From positions 1 to 64,000 of the forward strand of contig NZ_FOSR01000001.1 of assembly GCF_900114325.1 (NCBI RefSeq): 64,000 nt of DNA, written 5' to 3'. The translations under genes and the position numbers were made by a program. Shown here piece by piece: positions 26,558-36,137 of this stretch. The first letter of the stretch is position 1, and every line of letters starts with the position of its first letter. The notes under the pieces were generated by a model. The model searched no databases. It was not told where the DNA came from and saw only the letters and a list, made by a program, of their open reading frames with translations. This DNA comes from Rhodanobacter glycinis (GTDB taxonomy: Bacteria; Pseudomonadota; Gammaproteobacteria; Xanthomonadales; Rhodanobacteraceae).

Positions 26558-27472
26558 GTGCAGCCGAGGGTTGTCGTGCCGGATATCGCCGCCAGTACCG
26601 TTCACTTGCCTCCCGGTACGTGGGAGAGCGTGCTCGATTGCCTGTGCGCGCATTTCGCGACGGTCGGCCGCGTGCAATGGCTGGACCGCATGGCGCGCGG
26701 ATGCGTGCTGGACGATGCGGGCCAGCCGATCACGCCTGCCACGCCGTATCGCGCCGGCCTGTGCATTCGCTATTGGCGCGAGGTAGCGGACGAAGAGCCG
26801 ATCCCGTTCGCGGAAACCATCCTGTATCTCGACCAGCACCTGCTGGTAGCCGACAAGCCGCATTTCCTGCCGGTGACTCCGGCGGGGCGTTTCGTGGAGG
26901 AGACCTTGCTGGCGCGATTGGTGAAGTGCACCGGCAACGCGGACCTGGTGCCATTGCATCGCATCGATCGGCTTACTGCGGGGCTGGTGCTGTTTTCCAC
27001 GCGTCCGGATAGCCGGGCGGCGTACCAGGCGCTGTTCCGCGAGCGGGCGATCGAAAAGCGCTACGAGGCGCTGGCACCCCCGTTGCCCGGGCAGGCGTTT
27101 CCGCTGGTTCGGCGCTCGTGCATCGTCGCGGGCGAGCCGTTCTTTCGCATGCGCGAGAGCGATGGCCCGGCCAACAGCGAGACGCGCATCGAGGTGCTGG
27201 CGCGGGGTGAGGGCGACTGGCGTTACGCGCTGTATCCGCACAGCGGTCGCAAGCACCAGCTACGGGTGCAGATGGCGGCGCTGGGGGCGCCGATCCGGCA
27301 CGATCCGCTGTATCCGGTCTTGCGGGAGGAAGCGCCCGACGATCATGCGCGCCCGTTGCAATTGCTGGCGCAGGCGCTGGCATTCGACGATCCGCTGACA
27401 GGCGGCCAGCGGCGCTTCGAGAGCGCGCAGGCGCTGGGATCACCACCGACACCCCATTCCACGGTATCTTGA
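26558..27472 (+). CDS. RluA-family pseudouridine synthase
   Basis: This 304-residue protein has the RluA catalytic motif PLHRIDRLTAGLVLF with Asp as nucleophile, and the C-terminal HSGRKHQLRVQMAALGAPI motif. Before it, YLDQHLLVADKPHFLPVTP is the usual entry strand. It converts uridine to pseudouridine in rRNA or tRNA; the target site cannot be assigned. The best start is GTG at 26558; another GTG at 26577 is not in frame. The next gene begins 28 bases later. Confidence 0.9.
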   Translation: MQPRVVVPDIAASTVHLPPGTWESVLDCLCAHFATVGRVQWLDRMARGCVLDDAGQPITPATPYRAGLCIRYWREVADEEPIPFAETILYLDQHLLVADKPHFLPVTPAGRFVEETLLARLVKCTGNADLVPLHRIDRLTAGLVLFSTRPDSRAAYQALFRERAIEKRYEALAPPLPGQAFPLVRRSCIVAGEPFFRMRESDGPANSETRIEVLARGEGDWRYALYPHSGRKHQLRVQMAALGAPIRHDPLYPVLREEAPDDHARPLQLLAQALAFDDPLTGGQRRFESAQALGSPPTPHSTVS

Positions 27473-27500
27473 CGCCCGAATCTGCCAGGGAGCTTCGTCC

Positions 27501-29519
27501 GTGAACACACCTCTCCAACCCGGCGCGGAATCGCGCTCCGAGCTGACCATCCGTGGGCTGGTCATCGGCATCGTGATCACCGTGGTGTTCACCGCGGCCA
27601 ACGTGTTCTTCGGCCTCAAGGCCGGCCTCACCTTCGCCACCTCGATCCCGGCGGCGGTGATCTCGATGGCGATCCTGCGGTCGATGAAGAACTCCACCAT
27701 GCAGGAGAACAACATCGTGCAGACGGTGGCCTCGGCCGCCGGCACGTTGTCGTCGATCATCTTCGTGCTGCCGGGCCTGATCATCATCGGCTGGTGGAAC
27801 GGCTTCCCGTTCTGGATCTCGTTCGGCATCTGCGCCACCGGCGGCATCCTGGGTGTGATGTACACGATTCCGCTGCGTCGTGCGCTGGTCACCGATTCGG
27901 ACCTGCCGTATCCCGAAGGTGTGGCCTGCGCGGAGGTGCTGAAAGTCGGTTCGAGCAGTTCGCAGGAGGCCGCCGAATCGGTGGAGTCCGGCGGTTCCGG
28001 GCTGAAGGCGGTGATCGCCGGCGCGGTGGTTTCGGCGGTGTTCTACGTGATCGTGCAGACCCGGGTGTTCGCCACGGCGGTGTCGGACTATTTCCATGTG
28101 GGCAGCGACAAGAGCGCAGCCACCGGTTTTGATTTCAGCCTTTCGTTCGCGCTGTTCGCCGTAGGCCATCTGGTTGGCCTGTGGGTGGGCGTGGCTATGC
28201 TGGTGGGGGCGTTGATCGGCTGGGGCTGGGCGGTGCCGCACTTTCTGCTGCTGCATCCGGCCAGCGGGCTGGCCTCGGAAGTGGCGCAGGGCGCGTGGAG
28301 CCACTACGTGCGCTTCGTCGGCGCCGGCACCATCGGCGTGGCGGCCATCTGGACGCTGGCCAAGCTGGTGAAGCCGGTGATCAGCGGCCTCACCGGCGCG
28401 ATGCGCGCCTCGCGTGCGCGCAAGAGCGGCCAGTTGCATACCTTGCCGCGTACCGAACATGACATGCCGATTGGCATGGTCGGCCTGATCACCCTGTTGT
28501 GCCTGATTCCGGTGGGCTGGCTGCTCGGGCATTTCAGCAACGTCAGCGGGCTGGGTTCGCACACGGCGTTGCTGGTCACCGGCGGCATCATCTTCGTGGT
28601 GATCCTCAGCTTCCTGGTTTCGGCCGTGTGCGGCTACATGGCCGGCCTGATCGGTTCGTCCAACAGTCCGCTGTCGGGCGTGGGCATTCTGGTCGTCATC
28701 ATCGCCGCACTGTTGCTGGTGCTGGGGGTGAAGTCGCTGATGCCGGCCGATGCGGGCAAGGCGCTGGTGGCGTTCGCGCTGTTCATCACCTCGATCGTGT
28801 TCGCAGTCGCCTCGATCGCCAACAACAACCTGCAGGACCTCAAGACCGGCCAGCTGGTCGACGCCACGCCGTCACTGCAGCAGTGGGCGCTGGTGATCGG
28901 CGTGATCGCCGGTGCGATCGTGATTCCGCCGGTGCTCGACCTGCTGAACCAGGCCTATGGCTTCCTCGGTGCGCCAGGCGTGGATCCGGCACGTGCCTTG
29001 CCGGCACCGCAGGCCGGCCTGATTTCGGCGCTGGCGCAGGGCGTGATCACCGGCAACATCGACTGGAGCCTGATCGGCATCGGCGCCGCCATCGGGGTGG
29101 CGATCATCGTGGTGGACGAACTGCTTGGCCTGGCCGGCAAGACGGTGCGACTGCCGCCGCTGGCCGTGGGCTTGGGCATCTACCTGCCAACCTCGACCAC
29201 GCTGATGGTGGTGGTCGGTGCGCTGGTCGGCGCGTGGTTCGACAAGCGTGCCGAGCGTGGCCCGAATCCCGAGCCGACCAAACAACTCGGCGTGCTGCTG
29301 GCTTCGGGCCTGATCGTGGGCGAGAGCCTGCTCGGCGTGATCGTGGCGGCGCTGGTGGCGTTCTCCGACAAGCTCGGCTTCAGCAACCACGACGCGCCGC
29401 TGGCGCTGGTCGGCGAAAGCTTCCACACCGCGGGGATCTGGATCGGCGGCATCGCGTTCGTGGCTACCGTGGTGATCCTGTATCGCTGGATCGCCCGGAT
29501 GGGGCGTGGCGCGGCATAA
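27501..29519 (+). CDS. OPT-family oligopeptide transporter
   Basis: This 672-residue inner-membrane protein has about 14-16 hydrophobic helices. It begins ELTIRGLVIGIVITVVFTAANVFFGLKAGLTFATSIPAAVISMAIL, the hallmark of the prokaryotic OPT group, with the later GNIDWSLIGIGAAIGVAIIVVDELLG and LPPLAVGLGIYLPTSTT segments. It imports oligopeptides or metal-chelate conjugates with protons. Length is normal for the family. Together with the secreted S10 peptidase it suggests peptide feeding; this link is inference. GGGAG precedes the GTG start. Confidence 0.93.
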   Translation: MNTPLQPGAESRSELTIRGLVIGIVITVVFTAANVFFGLKAGLTFATSIPAAVISMAILRSMKNSTMQENNIVQTVASAAGTLSSIIFVLPGLIIIGWWNGFPFWISFGICATGGILGVMYTIPLRRALVTDSDLPYPEGVACAEVLKVGSSSSQEAAESVESGGSGLKAVIAGAVVSAVFYVIVQTRVFATAVSDYFHVGSDKSAATGFDFSLSFALFAVGHLVGLWVGVAMLVGALIGWGWAVPHFLLLHPASGLASEVAQGAWSHYVRFVGAGTIGVAAIWTLAKLVKPVISGLTGAMRASRARKSGQLHTLPRTEHDMPIGMVGLITLLCLIPVGWLLGHFSNVSGLGSHTALLVTGGIIFVVILSFLVSAVCGYMAGLIGSSNSPLSGVGILVVIIAALLLVLGVKSLMPADAGKALVAFALFITSIVFAVASIANNNLQDLKTGQLVDATPSLQQWALVIGVIAGAIVIPPVLDLLNQAYGFLGAPGVDPARALPAPQAGLISALAQGVITGNIDWSLIGIGAAIGVAIIVVDELLGLAGKTVRLPPLAVGLGIYLPTSTTLMVVVGALVGAWFDKRAERGPNPEPTKQLGVLLASGLIVGESLLGVIVAALVAFSDKLGFSNHDAPLALVGESFHTAGIWIGGIAFVATVVILYRWIARMGRGAA

Positions 29520-29549
29520 TCGCCGCCATCGAATTGCCGAGATAAAGCC

Positions 29550-29930
29550 ATGGCCACGCCAGGCAAGCTGGACAACGACCGCCTCGACCGCATCGTGGCC
29601 GAGGCGCGTCGCGCCGCCGAACAGCGTGAGCTGGGCTATCGCGAGCGCGCGCTGAAGATGTACCCGTGGATATGCGGCCGCTGTGCGCGGGAGTTCACCC
29701 GCGCGAACGTGCAGGAATTGACCGTGCACCACCGCAACCATAACCACGATGACAACCCGGCTGATGGCAGCAACTGGGAACTGCTGTGCGTGTACTGCCA
29801 TGACAACGAGCATTCGCGCTACATCGACCACGTGCGTGGTGCCGGTTACGAGGACGCGACGCCCGCGCCCGCCACCGGCAATCCGTTCGCGGACCTGAAG
29901 GCGATGCTGGACGCCAAGGGCAAGCGCTGA
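29550..29930 (+). CDS. yajD: YajD-type HNH nuclease
   Basis: This 126-residue protein contains an HNH motif: CGRCAREF supplies the first Cys pair, LTVHHRNHNHDDNP the His residues, and NWELLCVYCHDNEHSRY the second Cys pair and the final catalytic His. Zinc binding by the four Cys is expected. Members of the YajD family are small chromosomal HNH nucleases with an unclear role. The gene stands 30 bases after the OPT transporter. Confidence 0.9.
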   Translation: MATPGKLDNDRLDRIVAEARRAAEQRELGYRERALKMYPWICGRCAREFTRANVQELTVHHRNHNHDDNPADGSNWELLCVYCHDNEHSRYIDHVRGAGYEDATPAPATGNPFADLKAMLDAKGKR

Positions 29931-29985
29931 ACGCCAGGAGCGTGGGCACGTACAATAACGGCCCGTTTTCCATTCGAACCTCGCC

Positions 29986-31053
29986 GTGATCCCTGCCGGT
30001 TTTTCCGCGCCCGCGCCCGATGTGGCCCTGGATGCCTTGTTCGTGCCCTTCGCCTCCGGCGAGCTGCGCTGGCCAGAGGATGGTCGCGTGCTCTTCCTGC
30101 GTGCGCGCGACGGCTTTCGCTTGCGCGAGCTGGCGCGGCCGGGTTGGCTGTGCGTGCAGGGTTTCAAGCCATTTGCCGAGGCCTTGCAACGCAGTGGCTT
30201 GAACGTGGGCGAGGTGGCTACCGATGAACGCTTTCCGCTGGTGCTGGTGCTGCCGCCGCGCCAGCGCGACGAGATGCGTGCACTGTTCGCGCAAGCGCTG
30301 CAGCATGTAGCGCCGGGCGGTGTGGTGCTGGCCTGCGTACCGAACGCCGAGGGAGCGAAATCGGCCGAGGGCGACCTGATGCGACTGGCCGGGCCGCTGC
30401 GCAGCGTATCCAAGCACAAGTGCCGGGTGTTCTGGACGAAGCCGGGCGCACCGGTCGACGTGGCCGTGCGGGACGAATGGCTGGCACTGGACGCGCCGCG
30501 CGAGATTGCGCCCGGGCTGGTCAGCAGGCCGGGCCTGTTCGCATGGAATCGCATCGATGCCGCGTCCGCCCTGCTGGCCGAACACCTGCCGGATGACTTG
30601 CACGGTCGCGTCGCCGATCTCGGTGCCGGTTACGGTTACCTGTCCACGCAAGTGGTGGCGCGTTGCCCCCGGGTGACGGCGCTTGACCTGTACGAGGCCG
30701 AGGCACGGGCGCTGGAACCGGCGCGGATGAACTTGGCGAAGGCGGTTGCCGATTGCGGCCGCGAGATCGCCGTGGCAACGCACTGGCACGATGTCACGCG
30801 TGGCCTGCCACAGCGCTACGACGCCATTGTCAGCAACCCGCCATTCCACCAGGGGCGCGCGGATTTGCCCGATCTTGGCCGCGCTTTCATCGGCGCGGCG
30901 GCGGATGCCTTGCTGCCGCACGGCCGGCTGTGGCTGGTGGCGAACCGGCACCTGCCGTACGAAGCGACGCTGGCCGAACGCTTCGGCATCGTGCGTGCAG
31001 TGACGGTGCAGGCGGGATTCAAGATCATCGAAGCGAGTGGAGTGCGTACATGA
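29986..31053 (+). CDS. RsmC-like rRNA guanine-N2 methyltransferase
   Basis: This 355-residue protein has two related domains, as in RsmC/RlmG. The C-terminal one binds SAM (HGRVADLGAGYGYLSTQVV) and holds the base-flipping motif SNPPFHQGR. It is probably a 16S or 23S rRNA m2G methyltransferase. The start is GTG at 29986. A promoter-like TACAAT stands at 29951-29956. The stop overlaps the start of the RsuA-type gene (ATGA), so two RNA-modification enzymes are co-translated. Confidence 0.85.
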   Translation: MIPAGFSAPAPDVALDALFVPFASGELRWPEDGRVLFLRARDGFRLRELARPGWLCVQGFKPFAEALQRSGLNVGEVATDERFPLVLVLPPRQRDEMRALFAQALQHVAPGGVVLACVPNAEGAKSAEGDLMRLAGPLRSVSKHKCRVFWTKPGAPVDVAVRDEWLALDAPREIAPGLVSRPGLFAWNRIDAASALLAEHLPDDLHGRVADLGAGYGYLSTQVVARCPRVTALDLYEAEARALEPARMNLAKAVADCGREIAVATHWHDVTRGLPQRYDAIVSNPPFHQGRADLPDLGRAFIGAAADALLPHGRLWLVANRHLPYEATLAERFGIVRAVTVQAGFKIIEASGVRT

Positions 31054-31766
31054 AGCTGGTCAGACTGCTCGCCAATCTCGGCTATGGCAGCCGCAGGGAC
31101 GTGGCCTGGATGTTTCGCGAAGGTCGCGTCACCGATGTCGACGGCGAGGTGCTGTATGCCGACGACAAACTGCCGCACGAGCGCATCCTCGTCGACGGCG
31201 AGCCACTGGACCCGCCGACGGGACTGGTGCTGATGATGCACAAGCCGCTGGGCGTGACCTGTTCGCGCAAGGACCAGGGGCGCGTGGTCTACGACTTGTT
31301 GCCGCTACGCTATCGCCAGCGTGATCCGGCCTTGTCCACGGTGGGCCGGCTGGACCGCGACACCTCGGGCCTGTTGCTGTTCACCGACGATGGCGCGTTG
31401 TTGCACCGGATCATTTCGCCGAAGGCGCAGGTCAGCAAGGTCTACGAGGCAACGCTGGCCGAGGACTTGCGCGGCGACGAGGGTGAGCTGTTCGCCAGCG
31501 GCACGCTGATGCTGGAGTCGGAAACCACGCCGCTGGCACCGGCCCGCCTGGAGGTGCTGGCGCCGCGACAGGTGCGTCTCAGCGTCACCGAAGGTCGTTA
31601 TCACCAGGTGCGGCGCATGTTCGCCGCCACCGGCAACCGGGTGGAAACCTTGTGCCGCGTATCGGTGGGTGGTCTGGCCATGGACGACATGCCTGCCGGC
31701 ATGTGGCGGGCGCTGGTACCAACCGAGATTGAGCGGATCTTTGCCGCTGCGTCAGCCGGAAGCTGA
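31050..31766 (+). CDS. rsuA: RsuA-type pseudouridine synthase
   Basis: This 238-residue protein starts with an S4-like RNA-binding segment (KLVRLLANLGYGSRRDVAWMFREGRV) and contains the RsuA/RluB/E/F catalytic motif VGRLDRDTSGLLLFTDDG. EGRYHQVRRMFAATGN completes the family pattern. The length and S4 domain fit RsuA (16S rRNA psi516) best, but other members of the subfamily cannot be excluded. It is co-translated with the methyltransferase gene upstream. Confidence 0.88.
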   Translation: MKLVRLLANLGYGSRRDVAWMFREGRVTDVDGEVLYADDKLPHERILVDGEPLDPPTGLVLMMHKPLGVTCSRKDQGRVVYDLLPLRYRQRDPALSTVGRLDRDTSGLLLFTDDGALLHRIISPKAQVSKVYEATLAEDLRGDEGELFASGTLMLESETTPLAPARLEVLAPRQVRLSVTEGRYHQVRRMFAATGNRVETLCRVSVGGLAMDDMPAGMWRALVPTEIERIFAAASAGS

Positions 31767-32116
31767 GCGCACGCCCCGGAGCGACTCCTGGTCGGGTCGA
31801 AGCAGGCGACTTCGGGCCAGCTCATCCTCGCGACGCGAATGCGCGCCAGAGGACCAGGAAACCAGCTGGAAGTCGTGCCTGGGCGGCCGGACTGATGTGT
31901 GTACCAAGGCTTTCCGGGCCGTGAAGAAGGAGAGCATCCCTGCCACCATGTGCATCCCCCGCGCGAGCGGAGAACGGGCATGAAGCGTATGCATGTGAGT
32001 TGCTCCGGGCAGCCCCTGTGCCGCCGTGGCTGGACTGTAGCAAATCACCCCGGGGTGTGATCAAGTAATCATTTTTCCTAGTTGACTTTGCCTTGAAAAA
32101 AGAGTGGCAAGAATGA
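31767..32116. other. Intergenic region between convergent genes
   Basis: These 350 bases show no convincing gene. The right part (32060-32110) is AT-rich with T and A runs, which could act in termination of the convergent genes, but no clean hairpin was found. A 26-codon plus-strand frame near 31980 has no ribosome binding site. Confidence 0.5.
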
Positions 32117-32446
32117 CTACGAGGTCAGCATGATCGGCGTGGGAACCTGGCGCCATTTGCGCCGCTCGTCGCGGCAACTGGGGCTGCCCATGGCGTATTT
32201 GCGACAAATGGCCGGTCGCTCGTCGTAGATGGTGCAGCGGAACGTGTTCGGGTCCAGTGCGGCGCACCAGCCATCGTCGCCCTTGGCCAGTGTTTCCAGG
32301 CCGCGAATGTCATGCTCGACCAGCCAGTCGGGGACATGGTCTTCCGGCATCAGCACCACGGTGAGGCGGCAGCAGACGGCTTCGCAATTCGAGCATTGCA
32401 CGCCGGGATCGATGCTTTCGGCGTAAGGGTCGGGGGAGATGTCCAC
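32117..32446 (-). CDS. YkgJ-type cysteine-cluster protein
   Basis: This 109-residue protein carries the YkgJ family cluster: CSNCEAVCCRLTVVLMPED near the N-terminus, then GWCAALDPNTFRCTIYDERPAICRKY. The eight-Cys pattern (CxxCxxxCC ... C ... CxxYxxRPxxC) is that of putative Fe-S or zinc-binding proteins (PF03692). Function is unknown. Length is on the short side but complete. It lies 53 bases downstream of the DUF1415 gene on the same strand. Confidence 0.88.
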   Translation of the reverse strand: MDISPDPYAESIDPGVQCSNCEAVCCRLTVVLMPEDHVPDWLVEHDIRGLETLAKGDDGWCAALDPNTFRCTIYDERPAICRKYAMGSPSCRDERRKWRQVPTPIMLTS

Positions 32447-32499
32447 GCGACAGCATGACAGCTATCGTCGTGCGAACCCTGAACCACGCGGGCCGCGGT

Positions 32500-33087
32500 T
32501 CACTTCGGGGCATCGCTCCAGAGTTTTTCCCAGCCTTCGCGACCGAGCTTGCGCAAGGTATCGATGTTGTGTCGATAGATCGCATCGGGGTCGCTCATCG
32601 CGTCCACGGCACGTTCCACGCTGGCTTCGCGCAGCAGGTGCAGGGTGGGATAAGGGGCGCGATTGCTGAAGTTCTCGATGTCGTCCGGCGCGCTGTCGGC
32701 AAACTGGTAGTCCGGATGGAAGCTGGCCACCTGCAGCACGCCTTCCAGCGACAAGGTCTGCACGGCGGCATCGGCCACGTCGAGGAAGTCGTTGTACTCG
32801 AAGAAATCGCCGAATACGTGCGGATGGACCAGCAAGGTGGTTTCGCAGTCGTTGGGGTCGGCCGCGGCCAGGCTTTGCAGTTCGCCGCACAGGTCATCGA
32901 GCAGGCCGTCGCTGTCGCGCGCATGGCTGACCGCGTAACGGATTTTCTGCTGGGCAAACGGCGCATGCGCGAACGGGCACAGGTTGAGGCCGAGTACCGC
33001 GCGTTCCACCCAGCGGCGGGTCGCCTCGATGTAGGGTGCGTCGGCCGGGGTCAGGCCGGCGGTGATGGCGTCGCTGGGGCTGTTCAT
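32500..33087 (-). CDS. DUF1415 family protein
   Basis: This 195-residue cytoplasmic protein matches DUF1415: RRWVERAVLGLNLCPFAHAPF, TTLLVHPHVFGDFFEYNDFLDVAD, LQVASFHPDYQFADSAPDDIENFSNRAPYPTLHLLREASVE. Function is unknown, but the FHPDYQFA..D..NFSNRAPYP block is very conserved. The start at 33087 (MNSPSDA) or two codons upstream is plausible; further extension is unlike the family. It is transcribed divergently from selO. Confidence 0.88.
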   Translation of the reverse strand: MNSPSDAITAGLTPADAPYIEATRRWVERAVLGLNLCPFAHAPFAQQKIRYAVSHARDSDGLLDDLCGELQSLAAADPNDCETTLLVHPHVFGDFFEYNDFLDVADAAVQTLSLEGVLQVASFHPDYQFADSAPDDIENFSNRAPYPTLHLLREASVERAVDAMSDPDAIYRHNIDTLRKLGREGWEKLWSDAPK

Positions 33088-33178
33088 GGGCATGTGGCCG
33101 GGATGGGGGCTGAGACTATAGCGGCAGCTTGCATCCGCTGCGCTTGCATGTGGGGCGGCGTGCCTCAAACTTGCCAGC

Positions 33179-34741
33179 ATGCATACGCTTCGTTTCGACA
33201 ACGCTTACCTTCGCGAGCTGCCCGGCGATCCGGAAACCGGGCCGCGCCTGCGCCAGGTGGCAGGTGCGCTGTATTCGCGGGTGGAACCGACGCCGGTGGC
33301 GGCGCCACGGGTGCTTGCGCATTCGGCGGAAATGGCCTCCGCGCTTGGATTCAGTGAGGCGGATGTCGCCAGCGAGACGTTCGCGCAGGTGTTCGGCGGC
33401 AATGCCTTGCTCGACGGCATGCAGCCCTGGGCGGCGAATTACGGCGGCCATCAGTTCGGCGTGTGGGCGGGGCAGCTTGGTGATGGTCGGGCGATCTCGC
33501 TGGGCGAAACCATCAGTGCCGCCGGCGAACGTTGGGAGCTGCAGCTCAAGGGCGCCGGCGCCACGCCGTATTCGCGCGGCGCGGACGGCCGCGCGGTGTT
33601 GCGCTCGTCGATCCGCGAATTCCTGTGCAGCGAGGCGATGCATCACCTGGGCATTCCCACCACGCGCGCGCTGTGCCTGGTGGGGACCGGTGAACCGGTG
33701 TTGCGCGACATGTTCTACGACGGCCACGTACAGGACGAGCCCGGCGCCATCGTCTGTCGCGCCGCGCCGTCGTTCATCCGTTTCGGGCATTTCGAGTTGC
33801 CTGCTTCGCGCAACGACGTCCCGTTGCTGCGTTCGCTGGTGGAGTTCACCCTCCGTCGCGATTTTCCGCATCTGACCGGGCAGGGCGAATCGCTGCATGC
33901 CGACTGGTTCGGCGAGGTCTGCGCGCGCACCGCGCAACTGGTGGCGCAATGGATGCGCGTGGGCTTCGTGCATGGCGTGATGAACACCGACAACATGTCG
34001 ATCACCGGTCTCACGCTCGACTACGGCCCCTACGGCTGGGTCGACAACTTCGACCCGGACTGGACGCCGAACACCACCGATGCGCAGCGTCGTCGCTACC
34101 GCTACGGCCAGCAGCCGGATGTGGCGTGGTGGAACCTGTCACGCCTCGCCGGTGCGTTGGCGCCGCTGTTTGGCGATATCGCACCGTTGCAGGCGGGGCT
34201 GGATCGCTATGCCGCGGTCTATGCCGAGGCGGACCGCGCCAACATGGCTGACAAGCTGGGTCTGGCCGAATGCCGCGAGGATGACGTGGCCCTGATGCAG
34301 TCGCTGCATGGTTTGCTGCAACAGGCCGAGGTGGACATGACGCTATGGTTCCGCGCGTTGGGCGATCTCGACGCGAATGCGCCGATGCTGACATCTGCGC
34401 TGCGCGACGCGTTCTACGACGAGGCGAAATTGCGCGCGAACGAAGCGGCATTCGGTGACTGGCTGCAGCGCTATGCGGCGCGCCTTGCCGACGATCCGCT
34501 CACTTCCGGTCAACGACGTAATCGCATGCGTGCCGCCAATCCTCGCTACGTGCTGCGCAACTACCTCGCGCAGCAGGCGATCGATCGCGCCAGCCAGGGC
34601 GACCATGCCGGCATCAGCGAATTGCTGGAAGTGATGCGTCATCCGTATGACGACCAGCCAGGGCGCGAAGCCTATGCGCAGAAGCGCCCCGACTGGGCGC
34701 GCCACAAACCGGGCTGCTCGATGCTGTCGTGCAGCTCGTAA
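33179..34741 (+). CDS. selO: Protein adenylyltransferase SelO (YdiU/UPF0061)
   Basis: This 520-residue protein is the pseudokinase-fold AMPylase Sel[39 protein letters not shown], then [25 protein letters not shown], which carries the Asn and Asp metal ligands. It transfers AMP to protein Ser/Thr/Tyr during oxidative stress. The C-terminus reads [11 protein letters not shown]; many eukaryotic SelO proteins have selenocysteine near this site, here a normal Cys. It is full length. Confidence 0.95.
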   Translation: MHTLRFDNAYLRELPGDPETGPRLRQVAGALYSRVEPTPVAAPRVLAHSAEMASALGFSEADVASETFAQVFGGNALLDGMQPWAANYGGHQFGVWAGQLGDGRAISLGETISAAGERWELQLKGAGATPYSRGADGRAVLRSSIREFLCSEAMHHLGIPTTRALCLVGTGEPVLRDMFYDGHVQDEPGAIVCRAAPSFIRFGHFELPASRNDVPLLRSLVEFTLRRDFPHLTGQGESLHADWFGEVCARTAQLVAQWMRVGFVHGVMNTDNMSITGLTLDYGPYGWVDNFDPDWTPNTTDAQRRRYRYGQQPDVAWWNLSRLAGALAPLFGDIAPLQAGLDRYAAVYAEADRANMADKLGLAECREDDVALMQSLHGLLQQAEVDMTLWFRALGDLDANAPMLTSALRDAFYDEAKLRANEAAFGDWLQRYAARLADDPLTSGQRRNRMRAANPRYVLRNYLAQQAIDRASQGDHAGISELLEVMRHPYDDQPGREAYAQKRPDWARHKPGCSMLSCSS

Positions 34742-34775
34742 GGCTTTCCGGAGGGGGGGCCTGGCGCACGCGCGC

Positions 34776-35204
34776 TCAGTCGACGCCGACCAGCTCCACG
34801 TCGAACACCAGCGTGGCGCCGGGCGGGATGTCGTCGCCCGCACCGCGGCTGCCGTAGCCCAGTCGTGCCGGAATGACCAGCGTGCGCTTGCCACCGACAT
34901 GCATGCCGCGAATGCCCTGGTCCCAGCCTTCGATCACCTGGCCCGCGCCCAGCGTGAAGCTGATCGGTGCGCCGTTGTCGTAGGAGCTGTCGAACTTCGC
35001 GCCGTGGTGATCCTTGGCGTTGGCGTCGTACAGCCAGCCGGTGTAATTGACGCGCACCTCGTCGCCGTCATTGGCGACCGGCCCGGTGCCGACCGTGCGA
35101 TCGATCTTCACCAGTTGCGGGGCGTCAGTGGCCGCACCCGCCAGCGGTACGACAATGAGCGTGGCAAGCAGGGCGGTGGCGAGAAGGGCGAGCAGGCGGC
35201 GCAT
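34776..35204 (-). CDS. FKBP-type peptidyl-prolyl isomerase, periplasmic
   Basis: This 142-residue protein has a cleavable signal peptide ([23 protein letters not shown]) rather than a lipobox, and one FKBP domain ([80 protein letters not shown]). It is a paralogue of the lipoprotein FKBP at 22953, with the same insertion after WLYD. Both would assist folding in the periplasm, one soluble and one lipid-anchored. Confidence 0.93.
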   Translation of the reverse strand: MRRLLALLATALLATLIVVPLAGAATDAPQLVKIDRTVGTGPVANDGDEVRVNYTGWLYDANAKDHHGAKFDSSYDNGAPISFTLGAGQVIEGWDQGIRGMHVGGKRTLVIPARLGYGSRGAGDDIPPGATLVFDVELVGVD

Positions 35205-35322
35205 GGTGCGGTTTCCCCGGGACGAATGTCGCGCAGTCTAGCGCAGGCCTGCGCGGGAGGATCGGAGCCGCCGGTGGGAAATGCAGGTTCCCGGAGGTCG
35301 CGGCCTCCGGGAACGCTGCGAA

Positions 35323-36045
35323 TCAGTGGTCGTGCTGATCCTTGTCGTGCTGCCTGGACTCGCCGCGCTCGGTGGGCCTGCCATGCGAACCCGGAGCGCC
35401 GTGACCGGCCGTCGGCGCAGGGCGCGCGTTGCCCTGCGGACGTCCTGCATCATGGCCGTTCCAGCCCGAATTGCCGCCAAGCTGCCCGGGATTGGGACGC
35501 GGCATCACGTGCGGGCGTTGCGGCATGGGTTGCGGGTGGCGATCCGGCAATGGACGCGAAGGGCGTACAGACGGTGTCGGGCGATAAGGCATGCCGTGGT
35601 GGTGTGGTGGCGCGGGCCGGTACATCGGGCGCGGCGGCGGGCGGTGCGGCATCGGTCGACCGTACCAACGCTGGCGCTCGCGGTAGAACGGTCGGTTGCG
35701 GTAGTAGTTGTCCCAGTAGGTCTGGATCACGAAGGTGACGATGGGAATGCCGATCTGCGCACCGTACTGCGGCACCAGCACGTCCTGATTCTGGTACTGG
35801 TACTGGATGAAGTTGCCGGCGACCCAGCCGCGTTCACCCTGGAAAACCACGTCGCACCATTCCCAGCCGCTGGTGCAGCCCTGGATATCCACCGGTGCGC
35901 CGGCGGGCAGGGTATCCAGACGGGGGTAACTGGTATCCGGACCGGCACGAAGGTTGACGTTGCCGGTGGTGTAGCCATCCGCGGCCAAGACGGTGAGCGG
36001 GAGAACCAGCAGCGGAAGCGTGGCGAGCCAGGCAAGTCGTCTCAT
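35323..36045 (-). CDS. Secreted SH3-domain protein with a Pro/His-rich tail
   Basis: This 240-residue protein has a signal peptide (RLAWLATLPLLVLPLTVLAA) and a bacterial SH3 domain (TGNVNLRAGPDTSYPRLDTLPAGAPVDIQGC...WCDVVFQGERGWVAGNFIQY). A Tyr/Arg-rich segment follows, and then a long low-complexity Pro, His and Arg tail. SH3_3 domains often bind peptidoglycan. AGGAGAAG before 36045 fixes the start. Confidence 0.85.
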   Translation of the reverse strand: MRRLAWLATLPLLVLPLTVLAADGYTTGNVNLRAGPDTSYPRLDTLPAGAPVDIQGCTSGWEWCDVVFQGERGWVAGNFIQYQYQNQDVLVPQYGAQIGIPIVTFVIQTYWDNYYRNRPFYRERQRWYGRPMPHRPPPRPMYRPAPPHHHGMPYRPTPSVRPSRPLPDRHPQPMPQRPHVMPRPNPGQLGGNSGWNGHDAGRPQGNARPAPTAGHGAPGSHGRPTERGESRQHDKDQHDH

Positions 36046-36137
36046 CGGAACTTCTCCTGCGGCAAGGGCATGTTGCCCTGTGCGTGAGCCTGTACCCGCA
36101 TGGCTGAACGTGGCCATGACGGTGGCGGGCGGGTGTG